From UBA7957 sp965224675 (GTDB lineage: Bacteria > Pseudomonadota > Gammaproteobacteria > Granulosicoccales > Granulosicoccaceae): a stretch of DNA of 64,000 nucleotides. Below the pieces are notes generated by a model, which was given only the letters and a program-made list of their open reading frames with translations, was not told the origin of the DNA and searched no databases. This document shows positions 18,428 through 26,541 of this stretch, piece by piece; positions within the stretch are counted from its first letter, which is position 1; the number at the start of each line of letters is the position of its first letter. Location: the NCBI GenBank assembly GCA_965224675.1, contig CBDDAA010000004.1, forward strand, positions 3,038,001 through 3,102,000, given 5' to 3'. The position numbers and the translations under genes were made by a program.

Positions 18428-18899
18428 TGTTTTCCTCTGCTTTGGATTGTTCAAGGTAGCGCCCTCATTTTTCTATGTTTTTTATTATATTTCAATAACT
18501 TAAAATAATATATTTTTCTTATCAAAGGCTATTACAGCATTTTTTAAGACACCTCTCAAGCGGATTCGGTAATTCACCCTACATTGGATAGCTCTGTACG
18601 AACAGATTGACCCACCACAGGAATGACCATTACCTGCAAGTTGCGCTTTGAGTCGCCGCTTTTAGTAGTTTCTGAATATCACCGTTCTCCTTAGTAACAT
18701 CCCGCCTTTGTTAGTTTTGTATGGATTCGTGTCTTTGCTGAAATTCAACCCGATTTAAAAATGATCTTGCTAAGGCGAACCGCTCGTTCGAGAAGTACGG
18801 GTATATATTCTGAGGCGATTTTTGTTGGCTCCCGATATCGTTTACTTTGATCTTCCACGGTTTTGCTTTCGACACTTGGGGTTTCGGGGCTGATTTGAC
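18428..18899. other. Intergenic region upstream of the box operon
   Basis: A 470-base stretch. The part next to the operon (18455-18540) is strongly AT-rich and is the natural place for the box-operon promoter, although no single -10/-35 pair stands out. The distal part (18560-18899) follows the stop of the SARP-like gene. Translating it in the SARP frame gives no similarity to the expected remainder of that family, so it does not look like a simple frameshifted continuation. Confidence 0.45.
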
Positions 18900-20300
18900 T
18901 CAAAACATATCGATCGTTGTCAAAGGTGCGCCTCGCATAACCCCACGCCATACCGGATCAAGCGGCTCACCGGCAAACTCTGAGGTTAACAGCAAAATCA
19001 TTGAATAGCTTCCTGCAGATGAAATAAGCTCAGCAATCAGGTTAAGCGTATCTTTGCTTGCTTCGTGGAGCTGCTCAATGAGCATCAATACAGGCTGCAG
19101 ATTTGAGGTTTGTTTTACAAGTGAGATTAGTTCTTCATTCACTGTGTTTCCCCTCTTTTGCGGATTATTATTAGTTATATAAGCCGCTGCATCTGCGGTA
19201 TTGGGGTAATTATGCAGGCAGTTTGAGAAACCACGAATTAAGTCAGACAGAATTATTGCCTCAGAATTTTTAGATCTGGCTGAGAGTTTTCCACGACAAC
19301 AGAAAAATCCCTGCGTTTTTGCTATCGCTATTATTTCACTCGCAAGCGCTGATTTTCCAGCGCCTGCATCTGCACGTATCAAAAAACTTTGTCCGCCTAT
19401 CTGAGCAAGAACACCTTCAATTGCTGTATTGATTTGGTAAATAATACGTCGATTGTCTTTGTTTACACTGTCTATATTATAAGCAGCAGTATAAGCCTTT
19501 TTCTCTAGTGTCTGGCGACCCGTTTGATTGCAATCTGCCACGGACTGTGAAGCCGTATTTTGATTTTCATCAATCAACTGCGCAGCATAAAGAGCCTGTG
19601 TTTCAGGATCGGGAGAAACATCTAATTCTTGCAGTAATACAGTTTGGCAACGTCGATACCAACGCAATGCAGAAGCCTGATTACCCAAACGTGCATGTGC
19701 CAGCATCAAGGCGCGATAGGCTGATTCGCGCACCGAATCAATTGCCAGCAAACGGATGGCAAGATTAACCACCTGTCCATAATTTTTTTCTTCTAATTGT
19801 CGAGAAAGACAAAACTCAATGACGGAAGCGGCCCGTTCCGCGTAATCATTGCGATAAACCAGAACCCAATCTTCAAACATGTCAGAGTGTGGATTACAGC
19901 CTTCTAGAAACTCGCCAGTATACAGCTCGATGGCGGCATTCATCGACAGAGTATCTTTTTTGGATAGTGCCGTCATGAAGCGTTGCACATCAATTTCAAT
20001 CAACTCACTGTTCAGAGAGATGAAATCCTTGCTTGTATTAAGTAACTGGCCGTCATCTGGAAAAGCCTTGCGCAATCCGCCTAGCGCTTGTCGTAAGCTA
20101 TGCCGTGCTGCAGCTTCTTCACTATCGGGCCATAACAATGCTGACAGTTTTTCTCTGGGATGCGCCTGATTGGGGTTGACAGCAAGCCATGCCAATAATG
20201 CCTTTGATTTTCTAGCCGCAGGAATCAAAGCCCGCCCCTGCTCATCTACCAGACGAAACCCGCCAAATAGTGTCAGTTTATAGTGTTGATTGTTTTTCAT
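18900..20300 (-). CDS. SARP/BTAD-type transcriptional regulator with AAA domain, C-terminally short
   Basis: About 466 residues. It opens with an OmpR-like winged-helix DNA-binding domain (YKLTLFGGFRLVDEQGRAL to residue about 95), followed by the bacterial transcriptional activator domain (BTAD, residues about 95-245) and an AAA/STAND ATPase start with Walker A-like RADAGAGKSALASEI and QPVLMLIEQLHEASKDTL as the Walker B area. Family members are usually 800-1100 residues with TPR repeats; this one stops just after the ATPase core (MRGAPLTTIDMF), so it is truncated or an unusually short form. The ATG at 20300 starts the conserved domain; a GTG at 20363 is possible. It lies upstream of the box operon on the same strand, but control of that operon is not shown. 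Confidence 0.8.
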   Translation of the reverse strand: MKNNQHYKLTLFGGFRLVDEQGRALIPAARKSKALLAWLAVNPNQAHPREKLSALLWPDSEEAAARHSLRQALGGLRKAFPDDGQLLNTSKDFISLNSELIEIDVQRFMTALSKKDTLSMNAAIELYTGEFLEGCNPHSDMFEDWVLVYRNDYAERAASVIEFCLSRQLEEKNYGQVVNLAIRLLAIDSVRESAYRALMLAHARLGNQASALRWYRRCQTVLLQELDVSPDPETQALYAAQLIDENQNTASQSVADCNQTGRQTLEKKAYTAAYNIDSVNKDNRRIIYQINTAIEGVLAQIGGQSFLIRADAGAGKSALASEIIAIAKTQGFFCCRGKLSARSKNSEAIILSDLIRGFSNCLHNYPNTADAAAYITNNNPQKRGNTVNEELISLVKQTSNLQPVLMLIEQLHEASKDTLNLIAELISSAGSYSMILLLTSEFAGEPLDPVWRGVMRGAPLTTIDMF

Positions 20301-20611
20301 TCGGTGTAATTGATCAGTAAATAGTAATTTTATCTGATTCCTGACGTCACATTTACTTAACACTGTGTAATAAAACCAAAAACGTGTTTATTGAGTTTTC
20401 GTATCATTTAATGATTGACTTCAGCAGTATATCAAGCCTACAACACAGCCTTAACTATTTGTTTTTATTCATAAAATATCGATTTTTGAGGATTGCTTGA
20501 TCTTCCTTCAACTGCTTTGACCTTCGTTTGACGCTGATTGCATATTCTTTGCTCATCAGGAAAAGCAATGCTTTTCTACTTTTTTATTATTGTAACGTGA
20601 AGGAAACTATC

Positions 20612-20785
20612 ATGAAAAAAATGCGCGGTATTGTTGATCCACTAACCCTTGGTTTTATCATAATGATTTTCGGTACTGGTATTGCTGCAACAACCAACAC
20701 CAGTAACGATATGGATGACGGGATTGCAAAATCCTACCTCGAAGAATCAGTGGCTGTAAATGAAAAACTGGCTCAGTCTGAATAA
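20612..20785 (+). CDS. Small membrane peptide, 57 residues, function unknown
   Basis: Short ORF with a good ribosome binding site (GAAGGA about eight bases upstream) and start MKKMRGIVDPLTL. A single hydrophobic stretch (residues about 12-28, LTLGFIIMIFGTGIAAT) is followed by an acidic polar tail ending EKLAQSE. It is divergent from the SARP-type regulator gene, with about 310 bases between the two starts. I do not recognise a family. It could be a small membrane-anchored peptide controlled by that regulator, but this is a guess. An alternative upstream start at 20528 is unlikely. Confidence 0.6.
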   Translation: MKKMRGIVDPLTLGFIIMIFGTGIAATTNTSNDMDDGIAKSYLEESVAVNEKLAQSE

Positions 20786-20887
20786 TTCCAGACTTTCTCT
20801 CACGGATAATCTTCCATTACTCTCTATATGTAGTAATATCCGTGAGAGCCCCCTACAACCACTACGGCATATAACCGATGTCATTTG

Positions 20888-21040
20888 TTATCCCTCTGGC
20901 CTCTGCGCCTTGAAATCTTCATAATAACCCCATTCCATTTCCAGTCGTGAAACGTGCAGCGATGCGGCAACATCGACAAACCAGTGTGTCCAGAAATAAC
21001 CACAATCTTCAAGGCGTTTATTTTTATTGACAAAACCCAT
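20888..21040 (-). CDS. Small hypothetical protein, 50 residues
   Basis: A compact ORF that starts MGFVNKNKRLEDCGYFW and ends EDFKAQRPEG. It is rich in aromatic residues and has no hydrophobic membrane helix. The start (21040) is next to the repeat element at 21045, so the upstream region is short and no clear Shine-Dalgarno was found. The amino-acid pattern (WTHWFVDVAASLHVSRLEME) looks like a folded small protein rather than random translation. No family is recognised. Confidence 0.5.
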   Translation of the reverse strand: MGFVNKNKRLEDCGYFWTHWFVDVAASLHVSRLEMEWGYYEDFKAQRPEG

Positions 21041-21044
21041 ACAC

Positions 21045-21074
21045 TAGTACTCCAACAACGTGTATTGATGGATA
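21045..21074 (+). repeat. Half copy of the hairpin repeat (CTAGTACTCCAACAACGT type)
   Basis: The sequence CTAGTACTCCAACAACGT followed by GTATTGATGGATAC matches the left arm and loop of the complete hairpin at 22215-22267. The same first 18 bases occur at 62914. The right arm is missing here. It lies between the 50-residue ORF and the fpr gene. Confidence 0.6.
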
Positions 21075-21130
21075 CAGCGAGTTAGGCGATTTTAACTAAC
21101 AGGAAGTAATTCAAGCAATATAGGAGTCTC

Positions 21131-21913
21131 ATGAGTAAATACGCCACCGAAAAAGTCTTGTCCGTTCACCACTGGAATGATCGGCTTTTTAGTTTCAAAA
21201 CATCCCGCAATGACAGTTTGCGCTTTCAAAGCGGAGAATTCACCATGATCGGTTTAGCGGGGGATGAGCGCCCGATTCTTCGAGCCTATAGCATAGCCAG
21301 TGCAAACTATGACGAATATCTGGAGTTCTACAGTATAAAGGTTCCCGATGGTAAGCTCACGTCACGCTTAATGAAACTTGAAGCAGGCGATGAGGTCTTA
21401 ATTAATAGCAAAACAACCGGCACACTGGTTCTTGACGATCTACACCCCGGGGAACATCTCTTTTTACTCGCCACCGGAACCGGCTTGGCACCTTTTCTCA
21501 GTGTGATTCAAGATATAGAGATTTATGAGCGGTTTGAAAAAGTCATCCTGTTTCACGGCGTCCGTCACAGCAGTGAGTTAGGTTATTACAATTGGATCAA
21601 TCACGAGTTTCCAAGGCACGAGTTTCTCGGTGAAACGGTTTCGGAAAAATTAAAATATTACCCATCGGTAACAAGAGAGCCGTTTCGCAATCAAGGTCGG
21701 ATAACCGATCTGATTAAATCCGGTCAATTGTGCGCTGACCTGGGAATGCCGCAACTCAATCCAATGCATGATCGGGTGATGATATGTGGAAATCCATCAA
21801 TGCTGGCCGATACCCGTGAGGTATTGGACGCCCTGGGTTTTCGTGCGAGTCCAAAACGAGGAGAACCCGGTGATTATGTGGTTGAACGGGCATTTGTTGA
21901 AAATTCAAACTAA
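21131..21913 (+). CDS. fpr: Ferredoxin-NADP reductase
   Basis: A 260-residue FAD enzyme that exchanges electrons between NADPH and ferredoxin or flavodoxin in the cytoplasm. The FAD-binding motif is RAYSIASANYDEYLEFYSIKV, the NADP pocket begins LLATGTGLAPFLSVI, and MICGNPSMLADTREVL plus the C-terminal YVVERAFVE end complete the bacterial type Fpr. It has TAGGAG seven bases before the ATG. It is not part of the box operon by strand, yet could supply electrons to the Rieske oxygenase encoded at 12-13 kb; that is inference. Confidence 0.93.
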   Translation: MSKYATEKVLSVHHWNDRLFSFKTSRNDSLRFQSGEFTMIGLAGDERPILRAYSIASANYDEYLEFYSIKVPDGKLTSRLMKLEAGDEVLINSKTTGTLVLDDLHPGEHLFLLATGTGLAPFLSVIQDIEIYERFEKVILFHGVRHSSELGYYNWINHEFPRHEFLGETVSEKLKYYPSVTREPFRNQGRITDLIKSGQLCADLGMPQLNPMHDRVMICGNPSMLADTREVLDALGFRASPKRGEPGDYVVERAFVENSN

Positions 21914-22018
21914 CAAAATAGTTAGCTATTCCTCATTTTCTGTAACTCTGGTTACATACAAAGGACTCTTCATTGGTCAAACTCAGGATTGAGTCAGTAT
22001 TTAAATTGGAGAAATCAC

Positions 22019-22219
22019 ATGTTCGGAAAAAATGTAGGTTCTATCGATAGAGTCATTCGAGTCATTGTTGGTGTGGTGTTGATCAGTCTGGTCTTTGTTG
22101 GTCCCATGACCCCTTGGGGTTGGATTGGAATTGTTCCATTGCTAACAGGATTATATGGCAGTTGCCTGATGTATTCACTGCTCGGCATAAAAACCAGTCC
22201 TGCCAATACAGAATCCTAG
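22019..22219 (+). CDS. DUF2892 family small membrane protein
   Basis: A 66-residue protein. It starts MFGKNVGSIDRVIRVIVG, which is the typical DUF2892 (YgaP-type transmembrane domain) opening, followed by two hydrophobic helices (VIVGVVLISLVFVG and WIGIVPLLTGLYGSCLMYSLLG) with the conserved Cys. Family members are membrane proteins, sometimes attached to a rhodanese domain. Here no rhodanese is fused. GGAGA upstream of 22019 fixes the start; the frame is open to 21989. The stop codon lies inside the hairpin repeat at 22215. Confidence 0.88.
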   Translation: MFGKNVGSIDRVIRVIVGVVLISLVFVGPMTPWGWIGIVPLLTGLYGSCLMYSLLGIKTSPANTES

Positions 22220-22267
22220 CACTCCAACACGTAGTATTGACGAATACTATGTTGTTGGAGTGCTAGG
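22215..22267. repeat. Complete REP-like hairpin repeat
   Basis: A near-perfect inverted repeat: left arm CCTAGCACTCCAACA-CGTAGTATT, loop GACG, right arm AATACTATG-TTGTTGGAGTGCTAGG, with one extra base and one mismatch. It overlaps the stop codon of the DUF2892 gene and lies just before a conventional terminator. Partial copies occur at 21045 and 62914. It has the form of a REP or palindromic-unit element; it has no T-tract, so it is not itself a terminator. Confidence 0.85.
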
Positions 22268-22274
22268 TCTGGGT

Positions 22275-22305
22275 AAAAAACCCCCGGATTTCCGGGCGGT
22301 TTTTT
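22275..22305. terminator. Bidirectional intrinsic terminator
   Basis: Six A, a CCCCCGG-ATTT-CCGGGCGG stem and six T give a GC-rich hairpin with an A-run on one side and a T-run on the other, so it can end transcription in both directions: from DUF2892 (plus) and eboD (minus). The T-run overlaps the eboD stop codon. Confidence 0.85.
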
Positions 22306-23503
22306 ACACTGCCAACGGTAGGTTTAATTGGGGCCAGTTGTCAAAAACAGAATCATCTGCCTTGTGAAGTCGTTCAAGATCTTCTATACACGCCTGCATC
22401 AATGAAACATCAATACTATCAAATTCTCGTCCGCTGCCTATGTTTTCGAGTAAAGTGATACAGAGCCGTCCACCAAGGTGCTCGCGAAACTCCTGCAACG
22501 CAGATTCAACATTCAAATTTCGCAATTCATAGTGGTAAACGTTAAATCCAAGACCATTAATAACCTCAAAAATAGTCTTTATTTCTTCTTCGTTGATCGC
22601 ACCCAATCGCCAGGAATAGAGACTATCCAGCATTAAACCGATCGCTACAGCTTCACCATGGCGCAGCGCTGCGTGGGTAATTTCCTCCAGTTTGTGGGCC
22701 GCCCAATGACCAAAATCCAAAGGCCGTGCCGAACCTCGCTCAAAGGGATCACCGTTATTGGCAATGTGCTCAAGATGCAACTGGGCACAGCGTTGTATCA
22801 TCGTTTGCATCGGTAAATCCTGAAATGCCGCCAGGGATTTTCGATTTTTATGCAGATAATAAAAAAATGCCTTGTCTTTTATTAGTGCAACTTTAATGGC
22901 CTCTGCAATACCTGCACGTTTATCACGTGACTCCAGACTTGCCAATAAAGAATAATCGTTGATTACTGCAAAGGGTGGTGTAAAGGTTCCAATAAAGTTT
23001 TTCCGGTTATTATGGTTAAGTGAATTTTTTACACCCACACCAGCGTCGTTCTGTGCAAGTACAGTAGTTGGCATTCTAATCAACCGCACGCCGCGATGGG
23101 CGGTTGCCGCTGCAAAACCAATCGCATCAAGCATGGCGCCACCGCCTATGGCGAGCACAAATGAATGTCGACAAATAGCCTGTTCTGCAACCTGATCATA
23201 CAGTTGCTGTACTTCCAGCGGTGCCGTTTTGCAAACTTCTCCGCCTTTTACGATCAACGCTTTGCCTGCCAACATCATGCTATCAGTATGTTTATCGAAG
23301 TAGGTTTGTATTTTCTGAATCAAATCAGGCCATGCAGCCAACACTGCGCTATCGATTGCCAGTGTGACCCTTTTTGGTCCTGTACCCGCCTTTGTCAGGA
23401 TATCTTTTAGCAGACTATTTGCGGGAGAAAAAACATTTTTAGTAAAAAATACCGAATAGTTATAGTGAATGCTGAAGGATTGTTTCAGTTCTTTTGCTTG
23501 CAT
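22304..23503 (-). CDS. eboD: EboD-type sugar-phosphate cyclase (3-dehydroquinate synthase-like)
   Basis: A 399-residue member of the dehydroquinate-synthase fold. Signatures are VLAIGGGAMLDAIGFAAATAHRGVRLIRMPTT, the Lys/Asn region NRKNFIGTF, and DFGHWAAHKLE and LRHGEAVAIGLMLDS with the metal-binding histidines. The family-specific link is the neighbourhood: it is the last gene of an ebo cluster, so it is called EboD rather than AroB. Its substrate in ebo clusters is not established; a sugar phosphate or a shikimate-like intermediate is likely. It overlaps the TMEM220-like gene by 19 bases and ends in a terminator. Confidence 0.85.
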   Translation of the reverse strand: MQAKELKQSFSIHYNYSVFFTKNVFSPANSLLKDILTKAGTGPKRVTLAIDSAVLAAWPDLIQKIQTYFDKHTDSMMLAGKALIVKGGEVCKTAPLEVQQLYDQVAEQAICRHSFVLAIGGGAMLDAIGFAAATAHRGVRLIRMPTTVLAQNDAGVGVKNSLNHNNRKNFIGTFTPPFAVINDYSLLASLESRDKRAGIAEAIKVALIKDKAFFYYLHKNRKSLAAFQDLPMQTMIQRCAQLHLEHIANNGDPFERGSARPLDFGHWAAHKLEEITHAALRHGEAVAIGLMLDSLYSWRLGAINEEEIKTIFEVINGLGFNVYHYELRNLNVESALQEFREHLGGRLCITLLENIGSGREFDSIDVSLMQACIEDLERLHKADDSVFDNWPQLNLPLAV

Positions 23504-23907
23504 AAATGTTCATCTGTTGAGTCTGTAATTTTAGATTCAGTATCATCGTAATAATCGTTTTTTTTTCCTTCTCGAATAACCAGAATGCCTGTCCAGATTG
23601 CGCATATCACCATGCCCCACAACTCGCGTACCAATTCTTCTTCCAGGCCCTTCATGCCCACAGCAGCGAAAGCTTCTAACGATGTATTAGCAAAGTTTGG
23701 CGATAACCAGGCCGCGGCGGCGAGATATACCCCCAGTACCAGCCACAACACACCGGGCATAGGTAGATCAATGAGTGCGCCAACACTGATTAACAGGGCC
23801 AGGCCATACAATGCAACCCAGAAAATTGGGTCTGGATCATTAAACTGAACCACAATCGCGATGCCAAACATCGTGATCATCAGTATGCTCAATAATTTAA
23901 ATAACAT
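23485..23907 (-). CDS. TMEM220-like membrane protein in the ebo cluster
   Basis: A 140-residue protein of the transmembrane 220 type with several hydrophobic helices and the characteristic VVQFNDPDPIFWVALYGLA motif near residue 20. The C-terminal third is polar and acidic (GKKNDYYDDTESKITD). TMEM220 proteins have no known biochemical role. Its place between eboF and eboD, overlapping eboD by 19 bases, suggests that it serves the same pathway, perhaps in membrane traffic. It is not one of the six named ebo genes. Confidence 0.82.
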   Translation of the reverse strand: MLFKLLSILMITMFGIAIVVQFNDPDPIFWVALYGLALLISVGALIDLPMPGVLWLVLGVYLAAAAWLSPNFANTSLEAFAAVGMKGLEEELVRELWGMVICAIWTGILVIREGKKNDYYDDTESKITDSTDEHLCKQKN

Positions 23908-23930
23908 CTGCCAATCCTCCCTCCCGTTGA

Positions 23931-25307
23931 TTACTTTTTGGCACGAAAGTACTGAAAAAGATAGTCATGCATATCGGTCAATGCATTAATCTGTGATAAA
24001 GCCTCAGGTAACGAACTGAGCAATAGTGGCTTTTCATTCTCGGACAGCGAAATACGACCATGACTGCCATTCACTTGATCGCCATGGGTTGCTATAACAT
24101 CCATTAACATTCTGAAGCCAAGCTTTTTTTGTGCCAGACGTAGCAATACCTTTAACCTGGGAAATCGTAAAGCAGGATCAATGAACAATTCCGCCGGGTC
24201 ATAACCCGGTTTTCGATGGATATCTACGGTTGCAGCGAAGTCGGGGGCTTTATCTTCATCGAACCAATAATAATAGGAAAACCAACAATCTTTTTCGGCA
24301 ATAACCACCAGGTCACCACAGCGTGCATGAGACAAACCCTGTGCTTTAATCTCTTCATACCCTAATACCTGCTCAATACCTTGTTCTTTGTCCAGCAAGG
24401 TTTTAACCCGAGCGATATCCTCAGCGTGTTTTATGTAAACATGGGCAATCTGATGGTCTACAACGGCAAATGCGCTCGATGCGCCGGCATCCAGTAACTC
24501 AGTTCCCAAGGATTCCCGGATCCTGATCCACCCCGCTTTTCTCAAGATTCGGTTCAGTGCAATTGAATGTGTTGTTTGTGAAATACCATATTCAGAAACA
24601 ACCATCACTTCTGCACCCATATGCTGAACCTGCTCGATCAGCTTTCCTGCCACCGCATCAATCGCCTGTACATCTTTGCTGATATCGGGATGATCGGGTC
24701 CTAATCTTTGCAGGTTATAGTCAAGATGTGGCAGATACACCAACTGCAGATCCGGTCGATTCCATTCAAATTCAAGCGCTGCAGCACGAGCAATCCAATC
24801 ACTGGAACGAATATCTGCCGTTGGACCCCAAAAGTTAAAAAAAGGGAACTTACCTAATTCTTTCTCTAATCGGCTGTGCAAGTCTGGCGGGTTGGAATAT
24901 AAGGCAACCACTTTTCGACCGTCTGCCGGGTAATGGGGTCTTGGAGTAACCGAGTTATTGACATCCGCATACATGTTGTACCACCAAAACATATTGGAAC
25001 AAGTAAACGATGGATTAGTTTCACGAATGTTATGCCAGACAAGGGGAGTTTGTATAAGGTGGTTAGATTGCTGCCAGAATTTCACCTCCGCCTGATCCCG
25101 CCAATACCAACCATTGCCTACAATACCATGCTCAGCGGGTAATTTACCTGTGAGCATGGATACCTGAGCAGTTGTGGTCACTGCCGGAAATACACCCTTG
25201 AGTGTTTTATAGCCTGATGCACTAAGCAGTTTGTTCAGATTTGGCGTGTGTTGGCCTAACAGTGTCGCGGTCAATCCAACAATATTAATCAATACGATGG
25301 GTTTCAT
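23931..25307 (-). CDS. eboF: EboF-type nucleotide pyrophosphatase/phosphodiesterase family protein
   Basis: About 458 residues of the alkaline-phosphatase superfamily. The metal/nucleophile region is VFPAVTTTAQVSMLTGKLPAEHGIVGNGWYW, followed by a Tyr/His-rich LVYLPHLDYNLQRLGPDHPD segment and VVSEYGISQTTHSIALNR, with HGDQVNGSHG near the C-terminus. This matches the nucleotide pyrophosphatase/phosphodiesterase type found as EboF. The ATG at 25307 is taken; a TTG at 25331 would overlap eboE. No clear signal peptide is present, so the enzyme should be cytoplasmic. It probably hydrolyses or transfers a phosphoester in the pathway; substrate unknown. Confidence 0.86.
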   Translation of the reverse strand: MKPIVLINIVGLTATLLGQHTPNLNKLLSASGYKTLKGVFPAVTTTAQVSMLTGKLPAEHGIVGNGWYWRDQAEVKFWQQSNHLIQTPLVWHNIRETNPSFTCSNMFWWYNMYADVNNSVTPRPHYPADGRKVVALYSNPPDLHSRLEKELGKFPFFNFWGPTADIRSSDWIARAAALEFEWNRPDLQLVYLPHLDYNLQRLGPDHPDISKDVQAIDAVAGKLIEQVQHMGAEVMVVSEYGISQTTHSIALNRILRKAGWIRIRESLGTELLDAGASSAFAVVDHQIAHVYIKHAEDIARVKTLLDKEQGIEQVLGYEEIKAQGLSHARCGDLVVIAEKDCWFSYYYWFDEDKAPDFAATVDIHRKPGYDPAELFIDPALRFPRLKVLLRLAQKKLGFRMLMDVIATHGDQVNGSHGRISLSENEKPLLLSSLPEALSQINALTDMHDYLFQYFRAKK

Positions 25308-25323
25308 CAGTTTTTCAGGATTG

Positions 25324-26526
25324 TCAGGCAACGTGATCCATCAACTTGTAGTGTTCGAGCTTATCCTTAACATAACACAGTTCAGCATCTATGCCTTTTA
25401 CCAGGGATGCATCATCAGCAGGGCGTATTGTCTCAGGCAGAACATTCCAAGTGTAGGTTTCAACCTCCAGGTGAGGCTTTAAGTGTGGATTGACAGCCAG
25501 AAAAGCAAATACATCATCACAGGCATTACGTGTTGTTGCCAATCCTTCTGCATTGATTTTTCCTAACTGCAGGGGTACATGGTAGTGAACCCGCCATTCC
25601 TGATCTGAATCGATTTGACTGTGTTGCAGTGCTTCGCTGAGATCCGTATAAAATACAACTTCCCCACCTACTGATTTTATTGATGTCTGATGTAAATACC
25701 TTGGCTCATCAAACGGTGTCAGCTGTTTTTTTATATCCGCTAATGATGCGCTGTGAAATCGTAAGGCACTTGATAACTGTATTTTACCAATTGTAATACC
25801 AGCATCATTTATATGGGTTAAAGACGCAGAAATATCCTCAAACATTACCGCTTGATGGCATACGTCATAACAAATACCAAGATAGGTATAAACCAGATCT
25901 GTATCTATGCCTGACTCTATTGCAAGACTGTTTAAATCTTCATTGAATAAGTCAAGCAAATGCTCTGTCTTCTCAAGGACGCAGGCAGGTTCCATTTCCA
26001 GGCAAACCTGAATACGTTTTCCAGTGGTTATTTCAAGTACATTCAGTGTCTGTACTAATTTGAGAAGGTTTTGTAAGGCAATTTGATGTTTATCCTTTGT
26101 CCAGTTTTTTTTGAACCCCAGCGGCAAGGTGGAAAGTGTGCCGCCAGATGCATCTTTAGTCAGACAATCGGCAAGCAGGGTGGCGAGTAAAACCGTATAA
26201 TCGAGGCGCGATTGCTCTGACCAATCCGGCAGATAGACGCCTTCCTTAATAATATGTTGATGAAAATCAGCAAATGGAAAGCCATTTAGAGAGTGCAATG
26301 AGAGCTTGTTATCGACCAGTTTTCGTTTGAATATTTTTCGTGTAGCGTGATCATCAAGGGCCAACGCTGCTTTGTTACTAATCCATAATCCGGCACTCAT
26401 ATGTTCTGATTTGGAAACTTCACGCACGGGGCCCACAAAACGATCCAGATTGACATTTATCTCAGATACGCTCTCGCCTGCATGCACATTGGTGCAATAA
26501 GCTAATTCCATTGCCTTGTAAGCCAT
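25324..26526 (-). CDS. eboE: EboE-type metabolite traffic protein (TIM-barrel, xylose-isomerase-like)
   Basis: A 400-residue protein. The opening MELAYCTNVHAGESVSEINVNL (after a short leader MAYKA) and the WSEQSRLDYTVLLATLLADCL region are typical of EboE. The metal-binding-type residues of sugar-isomerase TIM barrels appear in CLEMEPACVLE, YLGICYDVCHQAVMFED and in the His-containing segment WRVHYHVPLQ. An AAGG nine bases before the first ATG supports 26526 as the start, with 26511 as the alternative. The function is described in the literature only as part of metabolite traffic; no reaction is established. Confidence 0.87.
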   Translation of the reverse strand: MAYKAMELAYCTNVHAGESVSEINVNLDRFVGPVREVSKSEHMSAGLWISNKAALALDDHATRKIFKRKLVDNKLSLHSLNGFPFADFHQHIIKEGVYLPDWSEQSRLDYTVLLATLLADCLTKDASGGTLSTLPLGFKKNWTKDKHQIALQNLLKLVQTLNVLEITTGKRIQVCLEMEPACVLEKTEHLLDLFNEDLNSLAIESGIDTDLVYTYLGICYDVCHQAVMFEDISASLTHINDAGITIGKIQLSSALRFHSASLADIKKQLTPFDEPRYLHQTSIKSVGGEVVFYTDLSEALQHSQIDSDQEWRVHYHVPLQLGKINAEGLATTRNACDDVFAFLAVNPHLKPHLEVETYTWNVLPETIRPADDASLVKGIDAELCYVKDKLEHYKLMDHVA

Positions 26527-26541
26527 TTATAGTTGCCTTGC

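Noticed and set aside
18745..18951. 68-codon ORF overlapping the end of the SARP-like gene
   Set aside because: It is in another frame and does not resemble the missing part of the regulator family; it looks like a shadow ORF.
22215..22267. Hairpin as an intrinsic terminator
   Set aside because: It has no T-run; a clear terminator follows directly at 22275.
22304..23503. AroB (housekeeping dehydroquinate synthase)
   Set aside because: The gene lies at the end of an ebo cluster, away from shikimate-pathway genes, and its N- and C-terminal parts do not look like AroB.
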